This document shows, piece by piece, positions 20,193 through 31,010 of a DNA stretch of 64,000 bases (its first letter is position 1; the number at the start of each line of letters is the position of its first letter). The stretch lies in contig CM066040.1 in NCBI GenBank assembly GCA_033557465.1, positions 325,022,297 through 325,086,296 of the forward strand, written 5' to 3'. Below the pieces are notes generated by a model. The model did not search any database. It saw only the letters and a program-made list of their open reading frames with translations, and was not told the DNA's origin. Made by a program: the position numbers and the translations under genes. The DNA is from Ichthyophis bannanicus (lineage: Eukaryota > Chordata > Amphibia > Gymnophiona > Ichthyophiidae).

Positions 20193-21885
20193 AGGTACAT
20201 AAGAACATAAGAAATGCCATATTGGGTCAAACCAAGGTCCATCAATCCCAGTATCCTGTTTCCAACAGTGGCCAATTCAGGTCATAAGTACCTGGCAGGT
20301 TCCCAAAAAAGCACCGAGGTTCCACAATGCTCGTCCTGGGGCAAGCAGTGGATTTCCCGTGTCCTCTTTAATGTTTTATGGACCTTTCCTCCAGGAACTT
20401 GTCCAAACTTTTTTAAACCCAGCTACACTAACAGCCTTCACTATATCCTCCAGTAATGAAGTCCAGAGTTTGATTATGCATTGAGTGAAAACATATTTTC
20501 TCTTATCAGTCTTAAATGGTTACATTGTAGCTTCATTGTGTGTCCCCTAGTCTTTCTACTTTTTGATGGCGTAAACAACTGATCTACGTTTATCCGTTCC
20601 ACTCCATTCATTAATTTATAGACCTCTATCTATCTCCCCTCAGCCGTCTCTTTTCCAAGTTGAAAAGCCCTAACCTTTTAAGCCTTTCCTCATTGGGGTA
20701 TCTTTCCATCCCTTTTACCATTTTGGAAGCTCTGCTCTGTACCTTTTCTAATTCCACTATATTCTTTTTATCCAGAATTGCACACAATATTCAAGGTGTG
20801 GTTGCACATTGGAACAATACAAAGGCATTATAATATCCTTGACTTTATTCTTCATTCCTTTCCTTATGATTCCTAGCATTCTATTTGCTTTCTTAGCTGC
20901 CACTGCATATTGAGCGGAGGGTTTCAACATATTATCCATGATGACATCTAAATCTTTTTCCTGGTGGTGGTTCCTAATGTGGAACCTTGCATTGCATAAC
21001 TGTAGTTTGGGTTGTTCTTTCCTAGATACATAACTTTGCACTTCTCCACATTAAATTTCATCTGCCATTTGAATGTCCAGTCTTCCAATTTATCAAGGTC
21101 CTCTTGCAATTTTTCACAATCCTCTTGTGTTTTAACAACTTTGAATAATTTTGTGTCATTGGCAAATTTGATCACCTCACTCATTATTCCCATTTCCAGG
21201 TCATTTATGAACATGTTAAAAAGCAGCGGACCCAGCACAGATCCCTGGGATATTCCAATATTCACCTTTCTCCATTGAGAAATTTGGCCATTAAGCCCTA
21301 CTTTCTGCTTTCTATCTTTTAATCAGTTCCTGATCTGCAATAGTACACTGCCTCCAATCCCATGACTTTTTAATTTGGCAGAGTCTCTCATGAGGGACCT
21401 TGTCAAAGACTTTCTGAAAATCCAGATACACTATTTCAACTGGTTCACTTTTGCCTACCTGTTTATTCACACCTTCAAAAAATATAACAGATTAGTAAGA
21501 TAATACTTTCCTTGGCTAAATCCATGTTTGCATTCTCCCAATAAACTATGACCATCTACATGTTCAGTAATTTTATTCTTTATGGTTTCTACCATGTTGC
21601 CGAGTACTGATGTCAGGCTCACCGGTCTGTAGTTTCTCGGTTCACCTTGGAATCCTTTTTTAAAATTGACGTTACATTGGCCATTCTCAAATCTTCAGGT
21701 ACTACAGATGATTTTAATGATAATTCACAGATTACTAATAGTAGATCTGCAATCTCAAATTTCAGTTCTTTCAACAACCTCAGATGTATACCATCTGGTC
21801 TAGGTGATTTACTATTCTTCAGTTTATCAAATACTTGTATCTTTGGGGGCAACCTTTTTCCTGAAATTTCCTTGTCGTTGTATAG
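20193..21885 (-). mobile_element. CR1 LINE copy, 3' end and RT
   Basis: The 3' edge is at the left (ACATAAGAACATAAGAAATG; CCAGTATCCTGTTTCC). The minus strand encodes RT pieces: 21619-21852 has LKNSKSPRPDGIHLRLLKEL and PEDLRMANVTSILKK; 20948-21265 has [20 protein letters not shown] and KFANDTKLFKVV, where the YADD-type motif has decayed to FAND; 20757-21041 has MLGIIRKGMKNK and LEYCVQFW. Frames shift between pieces. The 5' side is cut by a LINE tail at about 21890. Confidence 0.9.
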
Positions 21886-21889
21886 TTAC

Positions 21890-22211
21890 TCTTGGGGGAC
21901 AAACTTATGTATATACTGATGTTAATACCTTAAAAACGTTTTTGGATGGGAAAACGGTGGGTGGTTTATAGTTGGAGGAATTGACAAATGTTTTTGTTCC
22001 CTAGTGTGGGGTTATTATACTCCTTATTTCTTATCCTTATGGATTGCTAAATACTTGTGGTTTTCTTTTGTGTGGTTCTCTCTCCCTTGATGTGGTCTAC
22101 TTATGTGGGAAGGATTCTTTTTGGATTGATATGTTATGTATCTTGTTCATTTTCTTATATCTATTGAATTGTATTCAAGACAATTCTTAAATAAAAATAG
22201 TAAATAAAAAG
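21890..22211 (+). mobile_element. LINE 3' tail, plus strand
   Basis: Short 5'-truncated LINE end. The text TTGTATTCAAGACAATTC then TTAAATAAAAATAGTAAATA ends in an A-rich tail at 22211. The preceding 300 bp is T/G-rich UTR-like DNA with no ORF. It joins the hAT fragment at 22212, so it probably inserted there. Confidence 0.55.
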
Positions 22212-22604
22212 ATTGTCAGCTGCTTCAAGAAAACGATCTTTTACAAATTCCCCTTCAGTGAAAGGTTTGCATTTCTTTTCAATTAGGTTGCTGACCTTAA
22301 AGGATGCTATGGTTGCATTGACCGAATGTGACTTTGGCTTCGCCATCAACTGTTGCTGAGTAGCCAATTTCAATTTAAGTTCTGTGAGCTTCAGTTTACG
22401 AATTTCACTTTTGGGTGGAAAATCAGCATCAAACCTATTGCTATGCAGAGCCTTATAAGGATGTTCCAGATTACTCTTTTTGGGCAAGGATAATGGGGCG
22501 TTATAAATTAGACAACAACACTTGTCTTTCACCATGATGAAGAAGTAGTCCATTTCCCATTCATCATGAAAGTGGTAGGCTTTGCTCTTCTTTGGAACAC
22601 TCAT
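22212..22604 (-). pseudogene. hAT transposase N-terminus (BED-finger type)
   Basis: The minus-strand ATG at 22604 opens about 131 codons: MSVPKKSKAYHFHDEWEMDY, then a zinc-finger-like KDKCCCLIYNAPLSLPKKSN with the His side HPYKALHSNRFDADFP, and later KPKSHSVNATIASFKVSNLI and KPFTEGEFVKD. This matches the N-terminal region of hAT-derived proteins of the GTF2IRD2/ZBED type. In that family the finger is C-x2-C with later His residues. The copy ends at the LINE tail at 22211, so the catalytic core is lost. It could be an old domesticated exon, but its terminal repeat to the right argues for a plain transposon. Confidence 0.75.
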
Positions 22605-23540
22605 CTTCGTTATACTGGGGTGGCTGTCACTGTCCCAAAGTATTAAAAATCAACAGGAACTGAAGACATCTGGATGATGTGCAATACAAGGACTGGAGAT
22701 GCCAAAAACCACACATGCAGTTCTAAAAGTAAAAATAAGAATTCATCATACTGGCACCAATAATCAAATACCATCAAACAAGCATCAAAAAAACTCAAAC
22801 ACCTGTCCAGCAAACCAAATAAAATCAAATACCGCCAAACAAGTTCAAATACCACCACACACGATTTAATAAATTCTGCACACAGTGTAGAAACAACGCA
22901 AAGGCAAGGCAAAATAAAATTGCAGTGCTAGGCAAAATAAAACTGCAGAGGCAAGCAAAGGTCACAGTGGTTTGAACCAATTCGAAGGCAAGTTAGAACA
23001 AAATTGGAAAAGCCTGCCAAAATCACTTAATTCTTGACACATTATTGTGTCTGCCCGAAAACGTTTAATGAAAGCGAACTATAAAGTGACCAATGACCAG
23101 CACACGACACAACTAATACGGTAAGTGCATTCAGGTAAAGCCTGGGCGAATGGATATCGCCCGGTATATAACACACTTCTAAGGAGTGTTGGGGCGGGGG
23201 CAGGAATGGGTGATTCTGAGAGGCAGGAGTCCAGGTATGACGCCGGGCCTGTGGCGTGGTGTCTTGTCGTGGGCGGCGGCCCCCTGGGGTACCCACAAAC
23301 TATATTGGCACAAGCACCCCCAATACACCTGCAGGCAAGATTCCCACAGGCAGGGAAAAAAGACAGGCAAAGGATCAGCAGCGGTGGCAAGCCCTCGGCA
23401 GACAACCTGCCGGCACGAGCTCTCTCCTAGCGACGGGGCGAGCTGCTGGAGAGATGGAGCCAAGTGGGGCTGGCAATCTATCTCTGACCCCTCTGCGATC
23501 TACAGGTAGATCGCGATCTACCTGTTGGACATGCCTGTTT
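22605..23540 (-). mobile_element. hAT 5' region and terminus
   Basis: Upstream of the transposase ATG is AT-rich leader, then a GC-rich block (about 23190-23480) with CpGs. The end at 23540 read inverted is CAGGCATGTCCAACAGGTAG, followed by GATCGCGATCTACC, a hAT-like terminus containing a short palindrome. DIRS copy B begins directly to the right. A TATATAAC box at 23163-23170 might serve a promoter, but that is speculative. The other end of the element is missing. Confidence 0.6.
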
Positions 23541-24786
23541 TAGAGGATCAGGCGGTAGAACCGGTGCCCCACCACCTGCAGGAGAAGGGCTTCTACTCCA
23601 GATATTTCCTGATACCAAAGAGAACTGGAGGCCTAAGACCCATCCTTGACCTGCGCAACTTAAACAAGTTCCTGGTGAGGGAAAAGTTCAAGATGCTTTC
23701 CCTTGGAATATTGCTGCCTTACCTCCGCCAGGGAGATTGGCTATGCTCCTTAGACCTAAAGGATGCTTATACACACATCCTCATTCATCCAGACCACAGA
23801 CAATATCTACGATTTGTGCTGGGAGGAAAACACTTCCAGTACAAGGTGCTTACATTTGGCCTAGCCTCTGCACCCAGGGTATTCACAAAGTGCCTAGCGA
23901 TGGTGGCGGCCTTCCTAAGGGGGTATTTGTCTTCCTCTAATTGGACGACTGGCTCATCAGAGCCCAGTCAGCCCTGGAGGCCCAACAGGCCACGTCTTGC
24001 ACTATTCAGTTGCTACAGCACCTAGGGTTCGTGATCAATTAAACAAAATCCACTCTGGTTCCCACTCAAGGGCTGGAGTTCATAGGAGCAAGGCTGGACA
24101 TCCTTCAAGCAAGGGCTTATCTACAGGAAGACAGGGCACAGAGACTTTTGGCCCCAGTGCAGCAAGTGAGTCGCAGATGCAAGATCTCAGGAAGACACTT
24201 TCTGCGCCTCCTCGGTCACATGGCCTTCACGGTGCATGTGACACTCAATGCCTGCCTCCACATGAGAACAGCTCAGTGGCGCCTCAGAGACCAGTGGACA
24301 CAAGCCTTAGGCCGACTCAGAGACACCATAAAGGTGTTCAAACGATTGGTGCAGTCATTGACATGGTGGCTTCAACCACGCAACCTACTGGAGGGAGTGC
24401 CTTTCCAGGCTCCCCCGCACACTAGAGTGCTGACCACAGATGCATCCTTGCTGGGCTGGGGAGCCCATTGCCAGGAATTGTGCACTCAGGGTATGTGGTC
24501 TCCACAGGAGAGCACACAACAAATCAATCTCCTAGAGCTTCGAGCTATCCGCCTAGCTCTACGGACCTTCTGTCAAACCCTAGCTCATCAGCTTGTCCTA
24601 ATTCAAACGGACAACCAAGTGGCAATGTTCTATGTGAACAAGCAGGGGGGCACAGGGTCTCGCATCCTTTGCCAAGAGACCCTGGACCTATGCTCGTTTG
24701 CATTCAGCCAAGGTATGCACCTCAAAGCAGTTTACTTGCCAAGTTAGGAAAACGTCTTAGCCGACAGGCTCAGTAGAATCCTGCAG
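23541..24786 (+). pseudogene. DIRS RT/RNase H, copy B, broken
   Basis: The first frame (to 24025) gives YFLIPKRTGGLRPILDLRNL, LPYLRQGDWLCSLDLKDAYT and FGLASAPRVFTKCL; the catalytic YLDD position near 23940 reads SNWTT after a shift. A second frame, 24148-24747, gives RCKISGRHFLRLLGHMAFTV, RNase H LTTDASLLGWGAHC, INLLELRAIRLAL and LIQTDNQVAMFYVNKQGG. A stop at 24746 precedes the ADRLSRI tail. The loss of the YLDD text and the shifts mean it is inactive. Confidence 0.88.
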
Positions 24787-24794
24787 CCGCATGA

Positions 24795-26155
24795 GTGGCA
24801 ACTGGATCCCGTGTAGTCCAGCAGCTGTTCCAGTGCTGGGGGTGTCCATCCATGGATCTGTTTGCGAGCCCACAGAATCACCAGTTGCCCCGCTTCTGCT
24901 CCAGACAGCCACACCCAAGCAGGGTGGCTGCAGATGCCTTCCTAGTATCGTGGTCGGTGGGCCTCCTGTATGTGTTTCCTCCCACACCTCTGGTGTCTCG
25001 GATTCTATTCAAGGTCCTTCAGGACAAGGCTTCGGTCATCCTGGTAGCTCCCAGGTGGCCGAGGCAGCCATGGTTTCCTCTGCTGCTTCAAATGGCGGCA
25101 GAGGCCCCGATTCCTCTGGGATTGCACCCGAACCTCCTTTCACAGCAGGGGGGCACTCTGCTGCATCCCAACCTCAGGTCTCTCAACCTCATGGCATGGC
25201 TGCTGAAAGGGTAGTTCTCGCATCACTTCTCCTCCCTAAGAATGTAGAGGATGTACTGCTCGCCTCAAGGAGGCAATCGACTAGGAAGACCTATGCGTTT
25301 AAGTGCCATAGGTTTGAGGTGTGGTGTAATAAACAGGCAGAAAACCCTTTCTCCTGCCAAGTGTCGGTGGTGTTGCAGCATCTGCTTCACCTCTCAGATT
25401 TAGGCCTTAAGTCAAACTCTGTCCGAGTCTACCTTAGTGCCTTATTGGCACACCACTCTCCAGTGGAAGGACAACCTCTATCTGTGCACCCTTTGGTGTC
25501 CAGGTTCCTGAGAGGTTTACTTCTGCTGAAACCCCCAGTTCACCCTGCAGTGACCGAATGGGATTTGAATGTGGTCTTAGAGCAGCTTACTCGCCCACCT
25601 TTTGAGATGATGGCTACCTGCCATCTCTGCTTCCTCTCTTGGAAAGCGCTTTTCTTGGTGGCTCTCACGTCAGTCAGACGAGTGAGTGAGCTGCAGGCTC
25701 TGGTGTCCGATAGACCATAAACACGGTCCTATAGGAACAGGGTGGTGCTTTGCACTCAGCCCAATTTCCTTCCAAAGGTAGTCTCCTCGTTCCACCTCAA
25801 CCAGGAGGTAGTACTTCCAACCTTCTTTCCCAGGCCGCATGCCAGACGGGCAGAAGCAGTCCTACACACCCTGGACTGTACGAGGGCTTTGGCCTTCTAC
25901 ATGGAGCGTACGCGGGGACATAGAAGGGTTTCTCATCTCTTCGTCTCTTACGACCCCAGTAAGCTGGGACTGCTTGTCTCCAAGCGTACCTTGTCCACTT
26001 GGGTAGCGGATTGTATCGCTTGGTCATACAGGGCGGCCGATCTCCCGTTGCAGGGTCGAGTCATGGCCCACCGGGTCAGGGCTAAGGCAGCATCAGTGGC
26101 TCACTTCCACTCTGTTCCGCTGGCAGACATCTGCCGGGCCGCCACATGGTCTTAC
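24795..26155 (+). pseudogene. DIRS tyrosine recombinase, copy B, truncated
   Basis: The linker (CPSMDLFASPQNHQLPRFCS) is at 24795-25214 and the recombinase from about 25200: ERVVLASLLLPKNVEDVLLA, RKTYAFKCHRFEVWC, LKSNSVRVYLSALLAHHSPV, EWDLNVVL, then LTSVRRVSELQAL with a catalytic Arg. A stop near 25720 separates this from 25742-26155: VSSFHLNQEVVLPTFFPRPH, VSYDPSKLGLLVSKRTLSTW, HRVRAKAASVAHFHSVPLAD and ICRAATWSY. The C-terminal Tyr region is at or past the break. Confidence 0.88.
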
Positions 26156-26640
26156 TGTATTACTGTGTTGTAACTTTTGTTAGCTTCCCTAATTTCGTCA
26201 TCCATCTGTTCATTCTGGCCGGGTGGTTGATAGTACACTCCCATTGCCATCGTCTTCCCCTTTTTACATGGGATATCTATCCATAGAGATTCTGCAGTGT
26301 ATTTTGTTTCATGCAAAACTTTAATCCTATGTGACTCAATGCCCTCTAACATAGCGCGCAACCCCTCCACCAATTTGATCTACCCTATCATTGCGATATA
26401 GTTTGTACCCAGGTATCACAGCGTCCCACTGGCTGTCCTCCTTCCACCAGGTCTCTGAGATGACAATCATATCTAACCTTCTAGCTCTCCCATCTTATTT
26501 TTTAGACTTCTAGCATTTGCATACAGGCATTTTAGAGGTTGTATTTTATTCATATTAATATGGTTATCTGTTGATGGGGTAATTTGGAACGTTCAACTCT
26601 GTACTTAAGGGCATCTGGGTTACTTTTATCTTTATTGGAA
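26156..26640 (-). mobile_element. CR1 5' fragment with endonuclease end
   Basis: The minus strand at 26152-26373 encodes the end of a CR1 endonuclease region: RIKVLHETKYTAESLWIDIP and GVYYQPPGQNEQMDDEI. Upstream text (to about 26600) is UTR or N-terminal CR1 sequence without a continuous frame. It abuts DIRS copy B, replacing its 3' end. Confidence 0.75.
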
Positions 26641-26768
26641 CCTCAAACATGCAAAGGGTGTAGAGATAACAGCATGCCATCATTCCTAGTACTCCTAGTT
26701 CCTAGCAGTAGTGGGATTTGGACCCTGGCTTTCCTGTTTCTAGCCCACTATTCTAACCATTAGGTAAG
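26635..26768 (-). mobile_element. tRNA-derived SINE fragment
   Basis: Inverted, the right edge reads as a tRNA-like head: CCTAATGGTTAGAATAG, with GGGTCCAAATCCC as the B-box at about 26711-26723. Its tail side is short. Confidence 0.6.
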
Positions 26769-27574
26769 ACAGAGGAGAGAGGTTACAGGTACTGGGCAAA
26801 GGGTGGGAAGAGAGGGGATGAGTAGCACAAGGGTTGGGGCAAGAAGGTTTATGTTGGGGCCACTGAGTCCCCCATCATTCTTGTGAGGGTGTTATGGGAA
26901 TAATGTGGTGGAGGGGGGAGATAAAGAGAGACAGCGAGATTTGACAGAGCACCAGGGACAGAGAGTCTGAGATGTTGGGCAGAACAGTGGTGTGGGGGGG
27001 GGGGGGGGAGGAGGTGAAGAAGAGAGAGAGAGAGATGCTAGGCAGATAGTGGCGGGGGACAAGGTGGAAAGAATAAGCAAGACTGGTGGGGACAGGGTAG
27101 GATTAAGAAAGAGACTCATAGAGAAAGGGTTGGGGAGCCTGGAGAGAGGATTGAGAATGTGGTAAGGACAAGATAGAATTTTTCATTTTTATTTGCATTT
27201 ATATTTATTTGGAGACATTTGATATACAGCCTGAAAACCTGAAAATGACATCTAGGCAAAGGGTAGACAGCCTGCTAGTATGGTAAGAAAGGAACTTGAC
27301 TAATTCATAGAAAAGAGAAAGAGACTGGTGGGGATGAAGGGAGGTGGAGTCCCAATCCTCAAAGAAAGCCCCCCTTTAAAAATATGAGGTTCTTTCATGC
27401 ATTTTGGTTCCTCTACTCTTGAGGCATGAAAGGCTTGTCCCTACTGCGATGCGGCTTCCTCTGTGCTGTCTTTCAGCCCTTCTGCTTTTCAGCTTGGGTC
27501 ATGTTGGAGTTTGGCTGGTGACATATCAATAAATCAAGGTAAAACAAAGACTGGGAAATAGCCAACTGGTCTTA
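26769..27574. other. Purine-rich and AT-rich spacer
   Basis: Low-complexity GA-rich DNA with a G-run at 26994-27008, then an AT-rich patch at 27178-27215. Minus-strand frames here are Ser/Pro-rich by-products. No gene recognised. Confidence 0.6.
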
Positions 27575-27793
27575 AATTTATTTATTTTATTTATTACAGT
27601 TTCTTATATACCGCGCTATTTAGAATCAGCGCGGTTTACATCATAACAAAACGACCATAACGACAAACTGTCAGGTTTTACATTGAACAGGAGTACAAAC
27701 TTGGATAACTGGGTTAACTATATACATAAACTATCTACACTGCAGTGTGAGGGCATTTCTAGATTGGGTCATTTCTTGGAGGGGATATCTAGT

Positions 27794-30700
27794 TCAGTTG
27801 CTGTCTGGGAAATATTGGCAGAAAAGGTATGTTTTGAGAGCCTTTCTGAACTGATATAGATTGGTAATGGCTCTAATGTCAGGGGGTAGGGTGTTCCAGC
27901 ATTTTGGTACATAAAAACTGAATGCCCTGTTTGTGGTGTTCGTGTTGGACTTTGTTGAAGCCTTTGGTATTGCTAGCAAGTTTACAGCTGATGTTCTTCT
28001 TGCTCTGTTTGGGGGGACCATGTGGATTAGATTCGTGAGTGAGAGGGATGAGGTGCCTTTGATTGCCTTAAATGCTAATACAAGGGATTTGAAGGTGATT
28101 CTCCCGTGAATTGGTAGCCAGTGTAGCTGTTTGAGAATAGGAGTCACGTGGTCGTTTCTGGATGCACCGTAGAGGACCCTAGCTGCGGCATTCATGGCCA
28201 ACTGTAAGGGGGTTAGTGTGGATTGGGGGAGACCTTGTAAGATGGCATTTGCAAAGTCAAAATGCGGCAGGATCAGCGCTTGATATATGGTACGGAAAAT
28301 CGTCTGGGTCCAGCAGGGAGCGTAGGTGTTTGAGGGAACGGATTTTGAAGTAGATGGCTTTGACTACGCTGCTTATGTGGCGTCTCATGTCTAGATGTTG
28401 GTCCAGTGTAACTCCCAAATATTTTATTGCATCTTTAGTTTGCCAATCAGCTTCCTTGACACTGACGTGGGATGGGGGCGTAAAGTTGGAGTCTCTGGAG
28501 ATGAAAAGGACCTCTGTTTTTTTATGCTGGATACGTAGGTTCTGTGTCTGGAGCCATGTTGAAACTGCATTGAAACAATCTGTGAGTGGGGTCAGGTCCA
28601 TGTGGGTTGTGGAGAAAGGCATGTATAAAAGAATGTCATCTGCATATATCATGCAGTTTACGTTGAATGATCTTATGATATTGCATATGGGCTGCATGTA
28701 GATATTGAAGAGTAAGGAGGATAATGAGGATCCTTGAGGTACCCCTTGTTTTTGATGGAAGTGGCTAGACTCTTCTGATCCAGACTTCACATATTGCCAT
28801 CTATCGTCCAGATAAGACTTGCACCATTTTAGTGCCTTGTTGCAGACACCCTTTTCTTTTAGTCTTCCCAGGAGGATTTCGTGACTCACGGAGTCAAAAG
28901 CCGCGGCGATGTCTAGGAAAATGAGGACAAAACCTTGATGGATGTTGTCAATTCCTGTGATGATATTGTTGATTAGACCAGTGAGTAGTGTCTCAACCCC
29001 ATGATGTTCTCTGAACCCATGTTGGCAGTTATCTAAGGGAGCAACAGAGTCTATGTGATCTTGAATTTGCCGTTGTGCTTCCTTCTCAATTATTTTGGCT
29101 AAGATGGGGATGCTAGCTATTGGTCGATAGGAGTCCACCCTTTGGGGGTCCAGTTTGGGGTTTTTCAGTAATGGTCTAATGGAAGTCTGTTTGAGTGAAG
29201 TGGGAAAATAACCTGTTGTAAAGGAGAGTTTCATTATATTTGCGATGACAGGACTGAGCACATCACGTAGTTCCTTGATCCAAAAAGCTGGACATGGGTC
29301 GGTCTGTGCAGTGGAGGTGTTGAGTGATGCTATGGTGTTCTCAATACATTTATTGGATGGTGTGGAAAAAAAGTTAAGTGGAGAGAGGTCCGCCGGTTCT
29401 TGATATTGGACTGCTGTGACCTTGTTAGTTTGTACAATCTTGGATTGCAGATAATCAGCGAATTCTTGTGGGTGTATGTTGATGTGTTGCTCGGGTGATG
29501 GTTCCTTTGAGAGGGATTTGACCAAATTGAAGAGGTCATGAGGTTTATTCAATGACCTCTTTAGGGTGTCAGTGTGATATTGTCTCATTCTGATAGAGAT
29601 TGTTCCTCGATGTATTGCAAGGTGGGTTAGGTATGCGGTCTGATCTTCCGGTGAGCGTGATCGGCGCCATCGGCGTTCGAGTCTACGTAGTTGCATGAGG
29701 GAAGCGCGTAGGTCAGGAGAGAACCATGGGGCGGATTTTCTTTTCGCTCTTGCTGTATTTTTAGGGTTTGGGTGTTGTGAGATGGCAAGCAGGCTGGAAT
29801 TCCAGTGAGAGATTAGTTCATCAAGGTCAGGTGTTGTTTTGTTGATGAGTGATGGGGTCTCCGAAAGGATGAGTTCCCTATCGAAGGGGCGGAAGCATCT
29901 AGTGGAAGTTCGAGAGGTGATGTTCGTGGGTTGGCTTCTGTTCAGCTGGTCATTGTTGCTGGGAATCTGGATAATGATCAATTTGTGGTCGGACCAGGGT
30001 ACATCCACGACTGATGTTGGCAGATTGTGGCTTTTGTCCTTGACTGGATGTGGCATAAAAACCAAGTCCAGAATGTTCCCTTTTGTATGCGTGGGTTCAT
30101 TTATGATTTGTTTGAGACCCAGGTCCTTCATTGCATCAAGGAACGCATTTGCGTGGTTTTGGTGTAGCGATGGGAGATTGAAATCACCCATTATCCAATT
30201 TGGTTTGTTGGGAGTGCGGGTGTTAGCTGCAAGGTCAATGATGGTTGGAAGGTCAACTGGGGAAGTAGATGGTGTTCTATATAACAGGGTAAGGGAGAAT
30301 TGTTGGTTAGCAACAGAGAGAGTGTCCAGGCTGTTTGTGCTAGAAGAGTCCACAATCTGGAAGTTGAGGTCTGATTTGGAGATTATGAGCACCCCTCCTC
30401 CTTTTTTGTTTTCCCTATGTTTCGTGTGTATGGAAAAATTGGGGGGAAGTAGTTGATTGAGGAGGACGTTGTCTTCTGGTGATAGCCATGTTTCTGTGAT
30501 CATGAGGATCTCAAGGTCATAGAAGGAGATTGTGTCAAGGACCACAGGCCATTTTTTGCGGATGGAACGTGCGTTAATGATGGCACCTTTTAGGGGTCGG
30601 CATCTACAAGGTTTTTCCTGGTTGGGTGTATTGGATAGCTGGAGTGCTACATGTATCAGGTGGGAGTGGCGTGGGTAGGTGTTACTTTCTGTGTTGAAGT

Positions 30701-30836
30701 AAGGGGGACTATTCCATCTTTTGCCATGGCTATTCAGGATTGGAATCCTGCCATGTGGTATGTAGAGAGATTGGGAGGTTCCAAGCCAGTGGGTGAGGAG
30801 GTAGAGGCTAAGAATGACAGCGACCTGGAGGGCCAT
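27794..30836 (-). pseudogene. LINE endonuclease/reverse transcriptase, one break
   Basis: The ATG at 30836 opens 859 codons. Residues 1-18 are hydrophobic (MALQVAVILSLYLLTHWL), signal-like. Endonuclease: IINARS (86-91), MITETWL with Glu (112-118), MGDFNLP with Asp (216-222) and WSDHKLI with catalytic Asp-His (281-287). A basic stretch is at 364-395. RT: SYRPIAS (569-575), IFLDIAAAFDSVSHEIL (639-655), QGVPQGSSLSSLLF (697-710) and catalytic MIYADDILLYM (729-739). The frame breaks at about 28202-28256, and the C-terminal part 27794-28201 (ARVLYGASRNDHVTPILKQL, RAFSFYVPKCWNTLPPDIR) lies in another frame. Total is about 1,010 residues, normal for one-ORF members. A single indel separates it from intact. 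Confidence 0.9.
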
Positions 30837-30894
30837 TCTGAGGGTTTGGATTGTGTGTGAGACACTGTGGAGGAGTAATTATATGAGAGCGCAC

Positions 30895-30978
30895 AATAGA
30901 GCAGGTACAGTTTACATGCAAGATATTGACTAATTTTACAGTTTACATGCAAGATAATGGCTAACTTTACAGAGAGAA
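30895..30978 (-). repeat. Two tandem units in LINE 5' region
   Basis: CAGTTTACATGCAAGATA occurs at about 30907 and 30940, followed each time by a CTAATTTTACAG / CTAACTTTACAG ending, a roughly 35-bp direct repeat. It lies just upstream of the ORF and may be a remnant of 5' promoter repeats. Confidence 0.6.
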
Positions 30979-31010
30979 TGCAGTATTGCAGTAATGTGAA
31001 CACTGTAAGA

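Larger units (their letters stand above)
23541..26155 (+). mobile_element. DIRS retroelement copy B, both ends missing
   Basis: The fragment starts inside the RT lead-in (LEDQAVEPVPHHLQEKGFYS) next to a hAT end and stops within the recombinase at about 26155 next to CR1. No terminal or internal complementary repeat remains. It is the best-preserved DIRS coding copy of the three and was used to place the junctions in copy A. Confidence 0.9.
27575..31010 (-). mobile_element. Nearly intact single-ORF LINE (CR1/L2 group)
   Basis: The 3' end at the left is a TAAA-type tail (inverse of AAATTTATTTATTTTATTTA) followed by the conserved TATACCGCGCT ... GCGCGGTTTACA hairpin-like end. The 3' UTR is short, the ORF 27794-30836 and the 5' region to about 31010. 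The same 3' end, with (AAAT)n, is shared by fragments at 39680, 47750 and 58700 and by the SINE at 38122, which suggests that this LINE family mobilises those SINEs. Only one coding break is visible. Confidence 0.88.

Noticed and set aside
19807..20275. Three overlapping minus-strand frames up to 137 codons
   Set aside because: They are pyrimidine-tract translations (Phe, Ser, Leu, Pro) from low-complexity DNA.
22212..22604. Domesticated host gene of the GTF2IRD2/ZBED type
   Set aside because: The frame is truncated by a LINE tail and is attached to a transposon-like terminus at 23540, so a decayed hAT is simpler. Expression data could reopen this.
29839..30456. 205-codon plus-strand frame
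   Set aside because: Antisense shadow of the 859-codon LINE ORF, with no independent domain.
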